DNA from: an uncultured Oscillospiraceae bacterium
GTDB taxonomy: Bacteria > Bacillota > Clostridia > Oscillospirales > Ruminococcaceae
DNA length: 22,087 nucleotides
Assembly (NCBI GenBank): GCA_934448295.1
Contig: CAKSEY010000029.1
Location: 1 to 22,087 of the forward strand
Direction: 5' to 3'
In this document: piece after piece, positions 1 to 7,402 of the stretch
Layout of the letters: every line of letters starts with the position of its first letter
Numbering within the stretch: position 1 is the stretch's first letter
Position numbers and translations under genes: made by a program
Notes under the pieces: generated by a model
The model's input: only the letters and a program-made list of their open reading frames with translations
Database searches by the model: none
Told to the model about the DNA's origin: nothing

Positions 1-77
1 AATATTTCTAATGGATCTCCTAACTGACTTAGCAGCTCTAATCTGTTTTCTTCATCAAATAGTGTTTTCTGTTTCAT
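1..77 (-). CDS. IS5-family transposase, N-terminal fragment (cut by window edge)
   Basis: Reading leftwards from ATG at 77-75 gives 25 codons, MKQKTLFDEENRLELLSQLG followed by DPLEI, before the window ends. The 'LFDEE.RL..L..LGDPLE' pattern is the typical N-terminus of IS5-group DDE transposases, which cut and paste their insertion sequence. A TATAAT-like box and an AAGGAT ribosome site lie just upstream on the minus strand (about 78-92). The right end of the insertion sequence should therefore lie between about 100 and 135, where the minus strand reads GGTAACCTCTAAAAACCCC; I cannot confirm the terminal repeat without the other end. The rest of the element is outside the window. The family call is from recognition of the motif only. 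Confidence 0.7.
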   Translation of the reverse strand, partial: MKQKTLFDEENRLELLSQLGDPLEI

Positions 78-249
78 ATCCTTATTATATCACTTTTTTC
101 TTCTTTTTCATAGGGGTTTTTAGAGGTTACCTAATGTTATTATATTAGTGTTTGTTTTAATAGTGATAGTATAAGTATAATTCATGAGTTGCCGATATGA
201 CTGTGCAGCAATAAATAGTAAATCTGACATATAAACCTCTTATATTACA

Positions 250-283
250 AATAAAAGCCTTGCGAGAACACAAGGCTTTTATT
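250..283. terminator. Bidirectional intrinsic terminator hairpin
   Basis: A perfect 13-bp stem, AATAAAAGCCTTG (250-262) and CAAGGCTTTTATT (271-283), with an 8-base loop. It has A-rich and T-rich flanks on both sides, so it can stop transcription from either strand. On the minus strand it closes the short transcript that starts near 434. Confidence 0.8.
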
Positions 284-434
284 GTCATATTTTCTTTCAG
301 CATTTCTGCCTACAACAGGTCTGGTTTTTATGCAACCACTCACAGCTTCATATACGCTCTCCTGTTCCCCGCGTATACTTCAACACTGAATCCTCTCGAA
401 TACTTACGAAAGCATTGATGATATTTCTATCTTC
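250..434 (-). ncRNA. Candidate short transcript between a consensus promoter and a terminator
   Basis: A consensus minus-strand promoter (441-469) and the perfect terminator at 250-283 frame about 185 nt with no convincing protein gene. Inside it, AGGAG lies 6 nt before a three-codon ORF (ATG AAG CTG TGA). Its stop overlaps a GTG-started 32-codon frame that runs through the terminator stem. It could be a small RNA, a leader whose gene was lost when the insertion sequence arrived, or a tiny translated unit. The expression signals are seen directly; the RNA itself is inferred. Confidence 0.3.
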
Positions 435-440
435 ATTTAT

Positions 441-469
441 ATTATATACGATAATTCTGATTTTGTCAA
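441..469 (-). promoter_or_regulatory. Consensus sigma-70/A promoter, minus strand
   Basis: Read on the minus strand: TTGACA (469-464), a 17-bp spacer, TATAAT (446-441). Both boxes match consensus exactly. Predicted start is near 434, reading towards the terminator at 250-283. Confidence 0.75.
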
Positions 470-748
470 TACATTTTCTTAAAATTTTTTAGAAATGATT
501 TACATGCATGGTTCGAAGTCAAAGTCCCCTCCTCAATCACCAAATCGGGTAAAGACGAATGGATGATGGTAAACGATGGTATCATGACAATCTCACGTAA
601 ACACACAATGGTCCGCACCACAGTAGGTACCGAGCAAAAAGGCTTCGACAATTCATGGTGGCAGCTCTGCAAAGATGGGTATAGCATGGAGTATCTCTAT
701 GAAGTTACTGGGGTAAAGTATGCATATGAAGGGGAATATTTCAGATAA
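461..748 (+). pseudogene. 5'-truncated ORF remnant, unrecognised
   Basis: The frame is open from the stop at 458-460 to TAA at 746-748 and reads like real protein. It gives LHAWFEVKVPSSITKSGKDE then WMMVNDGIMTISRKHTMVRT, ending YAYEGEYFR. There is no ATG, GTG or TTG with a ribosome site at its 5' end. The first in-frame ATG (563) is internal to the coherent sequence and has no Shine-Dalgarno upstream. I therefore read it as the C-terminal part of a gene whose start has been lost, possibly during rearrangement next to the insertion sequence. A 61-aa protein starting at 563 remains possible. I do not recognise the family. Confidence 0.4.
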
Positions 749-758
749 GTTATATAAA

Positions 759-784
759 GGGGTATCCTAATTAAAGGGTACCCC
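759..784. other. Inverted repeat / hairpin between truncated ORF and lipoprotein gene
   Basis: GGGGTATCC (759-767) pairs with GGGTACCCC (776-784) over 9 bp with one G-U pair and an 8-base loop. It lies 10 bases after the stop of the truncated ORF and 30 bases before the lipoprotein start. There is no T-run after it, so it is more likely an operator or RNA stem than a terminator. Confidence 0.4.
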
Positions 785-813
785 CAAAATAATGAAATGG
801 AGAAAAATAAAGA

Positions 814-1086
814 ATGAAAAAATTATTATTATTATTATTATTAACAAGTATGTTATGTTTTTGTATGTTAATGCAGGGCTGTACAATTATTGAGCCAAAT
901 GTAATAGAGGATAAGATAGTAAATATAGATGGAAATGTAGAATGCAGCTGGGGTATGAGTGTAGAGGATATAAAGAGTAAGGAGAAAGCGGAATTAACAG
1001 GTGAGGAAGAATATTTCAATACATATTCGCTAGGGTATAATGTAGGCAGTACAACAGATTCGCAGACAATTCATTATCATTTTTGA
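814..1086 (+). CDS. Small predicted lipoprotein, unknown function
   Basis: 90 residues. The first 22 are a lipoprotein signal peptide: MKK, a run of seven leucines encoded by a TTA microsatellite, then the lipobox LMQGC with the lipidated cysteine at residue 23. The mature part (about 68 residues, acidic) has no motif I recognise and ends in TIHYHF. GGAGA at 799-803 precedes the ATG by 10 nt, a little long but acceptable. It would be anchored on the outer face of the membrane. The gene lies in the AT-rich accessory block. Its neighbours do not suggest a role, and I cannot exclude that the protein is shortened relative to an ancestral form. Confidence 0.6.
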   Translation: MKKLLLLLLLTSMLCFCMLMQGCTIIEPNVIEDKIVNIDGNVECSWGMSVEDIKSKEKAELTGEEEYFNTYSLGYNVGSTTDSQTIHYHF

Positions 1087-1157
1087 AAATTTAACTTAAC
1101 TCTTTTGTTGATATTGTGGTGAAACCTACGATAGATGATATATTTCATAAAGACAAT

Positions 1158-1186
1158 TTGACATTTAGCAAAATAAGTGATATAAT
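1158..1186 (+). promoter_or_regulatory. Consensus promoter for the 633-aa gene
   Basis: TTGACA (1158-1163), 17-bp spacer, TATAAT (1181-1186). Both boxes match consensus. Predicted start is near 1193, giving a leader of about 96 nt before the ATG at 1289. Together with the hairpin at 3291-3312 this makes the gene a self-contained transcription unit. Confidence 0.75.
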
Positions 1187-1288
1187 AAATATAATTGTTG
1201 GAATTGTCTTGCATATTTGTTCTAAATTTTGCATGTTTCAACCTACCTTTAATGATTGTTTAACAGTGTTTTGGAATGGAGTAATAAT

Positions 1289-3190
1289 ATGATTAAAACC
1301 TGTGAAGTAGTAGATACCCAGCTTCTTGCATCTGTTTCGCTTTTTAAGAGCTTATATAATCAAAATAAAGATATTTTTGATTTATTATCTATATTTGTGA
1401 AATATATAATAAAGAAGAAAGGGCTTCATACCTTTACTGAAATTGATATTTATCAAGCACTAAAAGAAGAGTTTTGTTTTGAAATTCCACTATCAGTTTT
1501 GACAACGGTTATTAGAAATAGAATAAAAGCTAAAAAGGAATATGGGGCCTATAGCATAGCCATAGATACAAATGACAACTTAGATGATATAAGCAATAGA
1601 ATAGAGCTTGCAAACCAAAAAAATGCAAAACTAATAAAAATGCTTGTAGACTATGTCTCAAAAAAGACTGGAATAAATCTGTCCAAGGAAGACGAAAGAA
1701 TATTACTTGACAACTTTTGCAATTATCAGCTTAATAATTCCTTCAATGGAACCTATTCTAATTATATTAGTGAATTTATAATTAATTGTAATTCTGATTC
1801 TGCAGAGTGTTTGGAAACTATGAACGAAACCTGTGAGGGGTTAGTTATATATAATGGAATTATGAATTCCAATAACCTTAATGAAATTGGTCTTTGGAAA
1901 AATAAACTAACTGTATTTTGCGATATGGATATTTTATTTTCATATTTCGGTTATAATGGGACAGTATATTCAGAAATTATTTCTCCATTTTTTAAATTGG
2001 CCAATGAAATTAATTGCAATCCTAAAACAGCAAATAATATAAAACTATTGTATTTTAGGGAGACAAAAAGAGAAATAGATCGTTTTTTTGACAAAGCATG
2101 CCTAATACTTGAAAGGAAGGAGAACATTGATCCTTCCAAAAATGCTATGTTAGCAATTCTGAATGGATGTCAAACGACAAGTGATGTTTTAGAAAAAAAG
2201 GCTATTTTTTCTTCGTTCCTTAAGAAAAATGGAATATTAGAATATGATAGTGATTTTTATGATGATTCTTCCAATCATTTATATAACATTATAGATACAC
2301 AGATGGAAAGTATGTTCACTGAAAAGTATGGAAAGGAAGAAGATTATATTAGTCTTTTGCTTTGCTATATTAATTATATTAATATGCTAAGAAAGGGAGA
2401 TAATACAAAACCAATTGAATCAACTGGTTTTGTATTTTTGTCATCAAATTTAACTTTGATAAAAATGGATAAGGAAATCCAGGAGAGATTCGATGAGCGT
2501 TATCCCAAAGCAGTTACCCCAGATAACATGATTACAACACTTTGGTTTCATTTGAAAAAAGGCTTTGGAAGTTTAGAAAAAATCTCCTCCATAAATGTAG
2601 TAAAGAAAGCCCAAATTATCTTATCTTCACAAATAAATCTCAATGTAGCAAAAGAGTATAAAGGTTTATCTGAACGTATGGCATCTGGAGAAATAGATAA
2701 AGATGCTGCAATAGAGTATCTAGCTGAACTTCAGAATAGGGCAAAGAAACCTGAACAAATAACAAGTGAGTTTCTGGATGAAAATGATGTTCTTTTTGTC
2801 TCTTCCGAAGAAATCGAAACAAAAATTAGAGAAAATAAATTACTGAAAAGTCAAAATCAGCAACTAGAAGCTAAACTTCGTGATTATTCTGAGAATGAAC
2901 AGAAACATATTGACAATCAGAAAGATCTTGAAAAAGAACTTGAAATATATAAGGAAAAAGAAAGGAAACAGAATGAAAAGCATTTAGCAACTAAGAAAAG
3001 AATAAAAAAGTTATTATACTTGTTAATATTATCCCTGATTTGTATTTTTTCTGCTATACTAATTTTTTTAAATGAAATTCCTATAATACAAAAAATATGT
3101 GTTGCCACTGGTACTATATCTGGTATAATGACCATTTTAGGTTTTTTGGGTTTGACTCCTTCTAAAATTATAAGCTTACTAAAAAAATAA
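1289..3190 (+). CDS. Winged-helix/PIN-like protein with coiled coil and two C-terminal membrane segments (candidate conflict or defence protein)
   Basis: 633 residues from the ATG at 1289, which has GGAG at 1278-1281 seven bases upstream. An in-frame TTG at 1256 gives 11 more residues but has no ribosome site. Residues about 45-90 (FTEIDIYQAL...IPLSVLTTVIRNRI...GAYSIAI) look like a winged-helix domain. Residues about 207-222 (LTVFCDMDILFSYFGYNG) resemble the first acidic strand of PIN-like nucleases, with D212 and D214. FRETKREIDRF (about 257-267) could be the PIN glutamate region, and GFVFLSSNLTLIK (about 380-392) the last PIN strand with its usual aspartate replaced. Residues about 504-575 are a charged coiled coil, followed by membrane segments at about 574-597 and 599-622. 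The stand-alone promoter and terminator are typical of cargo genes. The domain reading is by eye, and a degenerate or unrelated fold is possible. Confidence 0.7.
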   Translation: MIKTCEVVDTQLLASVSLFKSLYNQNKDIFDLLSIFVKYIIKKKGLHTFTEIDIYQALKEEFCFEIPLSVLTTVIRNRIKAKKEYGAYSIAIDTNDNLDDISNRIELANQKNAKLIKMLVDYVSKKTGINLSKEDERILLDNFCNYQLNNSFNGTYSNYISEFIINCNSDSAECLETMNETCEGLVIYNGIMNSNNLNEIGLWKNKLTVFCDMDILFSYFGYNGTVYSEIISPFFKLANEINCNPKTANNIKLLYFRETKREIDRFFDKACLILERKENIDPSKNAMLAILNGCQTTSDVLEKKAIFSSFLKKNGILEYDSDFYDDSSNHLYNIIDTQMESMFTEKYGKEEDYISLLLCYINYINMLRKGDNTKPIESTGFVFLSSNLTLIKMDKEIQERFDERYPKAVTPDNMITTLWFHLKKGFGSLEKISSINVVKKAQIILSSQINLNVAKEYKGLSERMASGEIDKDAAIEYLAELQNRAKKPEQITSEFLDENDVLFVSSEEIETKIRENKLLKSQNQQLEAKLRDYSENEQKHIDNQKDLEKELEIYKEKERKQNEKHLATKKRIKKLLYLLILSLICIFSAILIFLNEIPIIQKICVATGTISGIMTILGFLGLTPSKIISLLKK

Positions 3191-3290
3191 AATTTCTTGG
3201 TACGGATTCCTGTAAAACTAGGCATTGCCTATACATTAAATTTATTGTTTTATTTCAATGACATGAGTTCATATGTGTGCTATGTAAATC

Positions 3291-3320
3291 GGGCGGGGGC
3301 ATTGCCCCGCCCTTATTCAT
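3291..3320 (+). terminator. GC-rich intrinsic terminator downstream of the 633-aa gene
   Basis: GGGCGGGG (3291-3298) pairs with CCCCGCCC (3305-3312) around a 6-base loop, followed by TTATTCATATTTT. It is the only GC-rich patch in this AT-rich stretch. It sits exactly after the stop of the convergent 88-aa gene (3317), so it may serve both strands. Confidence 0.65.
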
Positions 3321-3583
3321 ATTTTCCTCTCCTCTTCAACCCCAAACGTGCCAATTATATATTGTATATTATCAGCTGGAGTGCGGCTATTAGCAGCAAC
3401 TATATCTATACCCATGGATAATGCAAATGATAATTCCTTAATTTCTGCCACAATGGTATCCTCCTTATTCCAATACTCTAGTAGCATGTCTACATCTGTT
3501 GGTTCTGGGAGTTGTTGATTATGCAGCTCCTCCAACTTCTTTTTTAATGCCTCAATTTTTTCTGCTGTTTTATTTCCTTCCAT
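3317..3583 (-). CDS. Small acidic helical protein of the replication module, unknown function
   Basis: 88 residues with an excellent ribosome site (AAGGAG, 7 bases before ATG). The N-terminal half is charged and probably helical (MEGNKTAEKIEALKKKLEEL), then a proline-containing turn and a second helical half (IVAEIKELSFALSMGIDIVA). I recognise no family. It is the last gene of the minus-strand module and lies directly beyond the nested repeat cluster at 3600-3888, whose outermost repeat arm begins 17 bases from the start codon. It could be a DNA-binding accessory, a replication regulator or a satellite cargo protein; nothing in the sequence decides between these. Confidence 0.65.
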   Translation of the reverse strand: MEGNKTAEKIEALKKKLEELHNQQLPEPTDVDMLLEYWNKEDTIVAEIKELSFALSMGIDIVAANSRTPADNIQYIIGTFGVEEERKI

Positions 3584-3599
3584 TATCTTACTCCTTTCT

Positions 3600-3888
3600 T
3601 TTGGTGATTTTTTATATAGTAACCCACCAAACTCACCAAAAAGTCACCATAAATAAATCATTATATTATAAGGGTTCTTGATGTTTTTGGTGACTTTGGT
3701 GACTTAGTTTTCTAATATTTTTCATTTTATATGCTATTTTTTATTATTATATAAAAGGCATTTTTTCAAAAAAATAAAAAATATGTCACCAAAGTCACCA
3801 AAAAATCTCTAAACGCCCTATTAATGCGGTATTACCGTTGGTGACTCTTGGGTGGGTTTGGTGAGTTCATATTAGATAACTCACCAAA
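3600..3888. repeat. Three nested inverted repeat arms around an AT-rich core: candidate replication origin
   Basis: Ten GGTGA/TCACC boxes lie in 289 bp and are arranged concentrically. Inner arms: TTTTTGGTGACTTTGGTGAC at 3684-3703, with its exact complement at 3785-3804 (20/20). Middle arms: 3621-3648 and 3840-3867, 28 bp each, matching at 24 positions as inverted copies. Outer arms: TTTGGTGA (3600-3607) and TCACCAAA (3881-3888). All three pairs share one centre, base 3744. The 81 bases between the inner arms are almost entirely A and T. Iterons flanking an AT-rich unwinding region next to a primase-helicase gene are the known origin layout of SaPI-type satellites, and I infer the same role here. 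The array starts 7 bases after the helicase gene's stop on the coding map. Confidence 0.7.
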
Positions 3889-3894
3889 CTAATT

Positions 3895-6666
3895 TTAATA
3901 CCCATAAGGGTAATAATTCTGTCTCATTTCATTTTTTAGGACAAATGGGTAATATTTATTACCATTGTACACAAACTCAATGTTATCTATCTTCTTACCA
4001 AAAAAATTCTCAATCCCACGCCTAAACTCCCTGCGATTGGTAGCAGCGAAACCGCTTTCAGAACACCAGCGTTTATAATACTCATACATTGCAGATGTTT
4101 TGGTGCATTGGTTAATCCCTTTCCCAACAACTCCGATGTCACTATGATCTGTGCAATCAATTAAAAATTGTCTGACATTATCATTACTCGTTTTATATTC
4201 CTCTCGCGCAACCCTGCATACTTCTGGAATCTCAAAATATCCACCTCGCTCTATCAACTTTTTTAAGGCTATGACACTATGGTATATTATCGCTTCTCGC
4301 TCGGCATAGATTTTATCTATTAATTCTCTATCTCTTTTCTCAAAAGGCACAACATTATTACATGGTAATGTTATCATTCTATCATATACATGTTCTCCTC
4401 TATCTCCTCCAAATTTAGGAAGATTATTGCAACAAAATATCAACAATCCTGTGTACTTAGCGCTAAATCTATCCTTGCCCTTAAATTCATAGTCAATTGT
4501 ATCTCCACCCGTTATTGCTTTAAATTTTTCTAACTCATCGATTTTAGCTGACCCCATATCTGCATTACCTGCAAGCCTTTTGCCCCACAATGCGGACGTT
4601 CCAAAGCGCATTTCCAACTGTTGCAATGACATACCACAATAGTTTTCGGATCCAATCAATTTTTCTAACAACGACAAATACTGTGATTTACCAGTGTTTC
4701 CAGCGCCGTATAGTATTAATGCTTGCTTGCATTTATAACCAGGGATATTAGATACTGCGTATCCTATATACTCCCACAATAATTTCTTTACACTCTTGTC
4801 ACCGTTGGAAAGGGTGTGCAGAAAATTATTAAATACAGGACTGGACAAGGCTTGCGGGTTCCAACTGCATGGTATTTGAATAGTGCTATATATGGCAGGT
4901 GTATGCGGGTGCAGCGTTAGAGTGTCCAGATGTAGCAATCCATTTGCAAAATTTATGATATTGCTATCTGCATTTAATCTGTTTGCTTCTATCTTGTTAT
5001 ACAAATCAGTTTGCAAAAGCTTATATACCTTATTTAGTTCGGACGGTTCAACCAACTGTTCATCAAATATTTCGATATACTTTTTAATTTCACCAAGAAA
5101 GACCAAATCGCTACATTGCTGATAATAACCTTTTTTATACCAATAAGGGACTGGCTTATCACCAACTCCTTCAATGAAAAAATAGTCATCATTTCTGCGT
5201 ATGTATGCAGCGAGTTTATGGAGATTGATGGAGTAATATATTTTAGTGTTATCCTTGCTTTTGTGTGCAGTGACGTACGGATATACAGACGCTAATAATT
5301 CAACATAATCCTCAAATTCCAAATCACCAAGATCAGAAATATTTCTGACAATTGTAAATGTGTCATCAGTGCTAACGTTATTATCATCACCTATCGCACT
5401 ATCGTTGTACATTGTCTTTGATTTGTTGATACTTGCCTTATACCCCTTAGGTTTGGATATCACGCTGTTGTATATGCTGTTAACTTCCTGAACCGACAGA
5501 GGAGGATTACATCTACTTAGGTTAATCTTGATTAACTCGTTAGATATGTCAACATCAGATACACCTTTACCCTGTAGGCTACAGCCAAATCTATACAAAC
5601 TATCGTTTCTGCTACCCTCGTCAAAATTCAGTCTATCCAATATATCTGTTTGCAATATCAACTTATTGCTAATAGTCGATAAACTAATGTTGTTTGTTTT
5701 ATTGCAGCCCAGGGATAATATTTTACTAACAGTCTGATCAGCGGATGCTATTTTATCAATACCAAAATCACCAACCCATGTATATCTATTCCCGTTTGGG
5801 TGTATAGATGGTGGCAGAACAATATACCCACCCTCAGCACGTACATCAACATTTTTTATTACTCCAGCTTTGCTGCTGTATTTATTCCCTGTCTGATAAT
5901 AAAGATGTCTACCACCTTTGCCTGATATAGCAGTTAGTGTATCAGGCAAAGGTCCGTTTTCCAACTGCCATTGCGCTATACTATCTTCGCCAGATTTGCT
6001 TTTGCCATTGTTATCTGTGCCCTCGTCAATGTCTATTACTGCTATTCCTTTACCTGTCGCACAACCGATGTTATAAAATGGGTTAGAAGTCCACCATTGC
6101 TTTATTACATCAATGTTGTTAGTGGCTTCGTGCAATCCTTTTGAGCCTTTGAGAGGTGTTTTATCACAGGGTGAAAGCGGAAACACTCGCAATCCCACCT
6201 GTGCATATTGCAAAGCATAGGGCAGCATATCATAGGCAGTAGGGGTATTATCATATACATCATCGTCAAAGTGCTGTTCAGCCCATGCTTTAGCCTCGGA
6301 AGGTAGGGTATCACAGGTGCGCCAATCATACAGATTTGTTATGTTATGATACTGATTTTCTTTCCCAAATCTAACTTTATCAATCTCCACAGCAATCAAA
6401 ATTTTATCCCTATTTGGATAATTTTTTATATAGTCAGAAATCCGTGTGGTGTTTTCTGTTTGCACAGCAACAGAACAATTGTAACAACCTTCAGAAAAAC
6501 CAAGTTTTTTGGCTTTTGTTGCTGCGCCGAAATAGTCATGCCACTCGCCATATACTATCTCTGTTTGCAGCTGTACATAGTCCTTATCTTTGATTTTTAC
6601 TGCTGATATATCAGTCACTTGACCTAAATATGTGCCATAAGGGACATCTATTATTTTCGGAACCAT
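3895..6666 (-). CDS. Prim-Pol / D5-type SF3 helicase replication protein
   Basis: 923 residues, ribosome site GGGAGG 7 bases before ATG. Residues about 145-320 are a bifunctional primase-polymerase (Prim-Pol) domain: catalytic DxD in VIDIDEG (D212, D214), SGKGGRHLYY (248-257, H254) and RAEGGYIVLPPS (276-287). Residues about 350-405 resemble a PriCT linker domain. Residues about 500-915 are the D5_N plus SF3 helicase part: Walker A GAGNTGKS (654-661), Walker B region LAGNADMG (698-705), sensor region GLLIFCCNNLP (740-750), and a C-terminal tail likely to bind DNA. The first 140 residues are an extra domain I do not recognise. Such proteins prime and unwind DNA for phages, satellites and integrative elements. 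The nested repeat array immediately downstream is its probable target. The protein looks intact and is full length for this architecture. Confidence 0.92.
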   Translation of the reverse strand: MVPKIIDVPYGTYLGQVTDISAVKIKDKDYVQLQTEIVYGEWHDYFGAATKAKKLGFSEGCYNCSVAVQTENTTRISDYIKNYPNRDKILIAVEIDKVRFGKENQYHNITNLYDWRTCDTLPSEAKAWAEQHFDDDVYDNTPTAYDMLPYALQYAQVGLRVFPLSPCDKTPLKGSKGLHEATNNIDVIKQWWTSNPFYNIGCATGKGIAVIDIDEGTDNNGKSKSGEDSIAQWQLENGPLPDTLTAISGKGGRHLYYQTGNKYSSKAGVIKNVDVRAEGGYIVLPPSIHPNGNRYTWVGDFGIDKIASADQTVSKILSLGCNKTNNISLSTISNKLILQTDILDRLNFDEGSRNDSLYRFGCSLQGKGVSDVDISNELIKINLSRCNPPLSVQEVNSIYNSVISKPKGYKASINKSKTMYNDSAIGDDNNVSTDDTFTIVRNISDLGDLEFEDYVELLASVYPYVTAHKSKDNTKIYYSINLHKLAAYIRRNDDYFFIEGVGDKPVPYWYKKGYYQQCSDLVFLGEIKKYIEIFDEQLVEPSELNKVYKLLQTDLYNKIEANRLNADSNIINFANGLLHLDTLTLHPHTPAIYSTIQIPCSWNPQALSSPVFNNFLHTLSNGDKSVKKLLWEYIGYAVSNIPGYKCKQALILYGAGNTGKSQYLSLLEKLIGSENYCGMSLQQLEMRFGTSALWGKRLAGNADMGSAKIDELEKFKAITGGDTIDYEFKGKDRFSAKYTGLLIFCCNNLPKFGGDRGEHVYDRMITLPCNNVVPFEKRDRELIDKIYAEREAIIYHSVIALKKLIERGGYFEIPEVCRVAREEYKTSNDNVRQFLIDCTDHSDIGVVGKGINQCTKTSAMYEYYKRWCSESGFAATNRREFRRGIENFFGKKIDNIEFVYNGNKYYPFVLKNEMRQNYYPYGY

Positions 6667-6752
6667 AAAGCCACCTCCCTTCTAAAACCTATAGTAACCG
6701 TCGCTAAAACTCTTTTGTTCACATTCAATTTACCTTTTAATACTTTTGTCAT
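6651..6752 (-). CDS. 33-aa basic peptide overlapping the Prim-Pol start
   Basis: ATG at 6752-6750 is preceded by GGAGG (6763-6759) with ideal 6-base spacing. The peptide begins MTKVLKGKLNVNKRVLATVT and ends WFRK, strongly basic. Its TAA at 6653-6651 falls 15 bases inside the Prim-Pol gene in another frame, so its translation passes over the Prim-Pol ribosome site. It may be a small DNA- or RNA-binding protein, or a leader peptide that couples and tunes Prim-Pol translation. No homologue is known to me. The ribosome site and gap-filling position make it likely to be translated. Confidence 0.55.
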   Translation of the reverse strand: MTKVLKGKLNVNKRVLATVTIGFRREVALWFRK

Positions 6753-6783
6753 TTTCTTCCTCCATAATGATTTTGTAGTCTTA

Positions 6784-7233
6784 TTAATAGTCCCCATCAA
6801 CTATTATTTCTTCAACTTCTTTGATAACATCGCACACTAAAGCTTCTCCATAATACATTATGCTTAGCAACAATTCATGCAGATATGGCGATGTAATAAT
6901 AACAGAATTTGAGCAACTATCATACCAGAAATCAGATATAACCTCACAATCATAATTATCTCCGTCTATTGATATACTCCCCATGCAACTTAGCAAATCC
7001 GCAGCCAAAGAAAAAAGGTCACATAAATCTATCCCATATTGTTTCGCTGTATCATTGGTGATGCATATTTTATTCACATTTCTCAAATCATTTTTTATAC
7101 CAACCAGAAATAGAACCTTTAATGTATCTCGATTTATGTTTTTTCCATCGCTTACTAATATTCCAGTTGCATACCTATCTGATGACCGTGTTATAGTTGA
7201 TAACCCGTTACATATCAACACTTTCAGCAACAT
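6784..7233 (-). CDS. 149-aa protein of the replication module, unknown (weak DUF5688-like pattern)
   Basis: I choose ATG at 7233 over the GTG at 7242, because AAGGGGGTGAT lies at the right distance from the ATG while the GTG sits inside that ribosome site. 149 residues. ICITNDTAKQYGIDLCDLF followed by a helix, and later VIITSPYLHELLLSI, recall the 'I.N....WGI....L...A' and 'SS.HE.LL' pattern of DUF5688 proteins, but the match is weak. It is first in the minus-strand operon, 31 bases upstream of the 33-aa peptide, and lies behind the promoter and attenuator at 7264-7431. The acidic C-terminus ends EEIIVDGDY. A regulatory or replication-accessory role is a guess from position only. Confidence 0.6.
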   Translation of the reverse strand: MLLKVLICNGLSTITRSSDRYATGILVSDGKNINRDTLKVLFLVGIKNDLRNVNKICITNDTAKQYGIDLCDLFSLAADLLSCMGSISIDGDNYDCEVISDFWYDSCSNSVIITSPYLHELLLSIMYYGEALVCDVIKEVEEIIVDGDY

Positions 7234-7263
7234 ATTTATCACCCCCTTTCTTTTTTGCTGCGA

Positions 7264-7313
7264 ATAAAAAATGCCTCAAAAGATGGCATAAAATATACCA
7301 TCAAATGAAGCAT
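7264..7313 (-). terminator. Intrinsic terminator in the leader of the replication operon (candidate attenuator)
   Basis: On the minus strand ATGCTTCA (7313-7306) pairs with TGAGGCAT (7278-7271, one G-U pair). Inside it GATGGTA (7302-7296) pairs with TGCCATC (7289-7283, one G-U pair). The two stems are separated by a 3x3 internal loop, and the structure is followed directly by TTTTTTATT. It sits between the promoter at 7403-7431 and the first gene (ATG 7233), so transcripts would stop after about 130 nt unless read-through or antitermination occurs. A shorter alternative stem ATGCC/GGCAT uses some of the same bases. Confidence 0.65.
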
Positions 7314-7402
7314 CGACCTAATATTATGACTTTATATTATCTAACAAACAATTAATACAAAAGAAATTATCTATACAATATTTTTCCTTTGTCTGTTTAA
7401 CT

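Noticed and set aside
1256..1288. TTG start adding 11 residues to the 633-aa protein
   Set aside because: No ribosome site before TTG 1256, while ATG 1289 has GGAG at the right distance.
3600..3888. CRISPR-like array
   Set aside because: Repeats are short, in both orientations, unevenly spaced and symmetric about one centre. There are no equal-length spacers and no cas genes.
7234..7242. GTG start at 7242 for the 149-aa protein
   Set aside because: The GTG is part of the ribosome-binding run AAGGGGGTGAT that serves the ATG at 7233.
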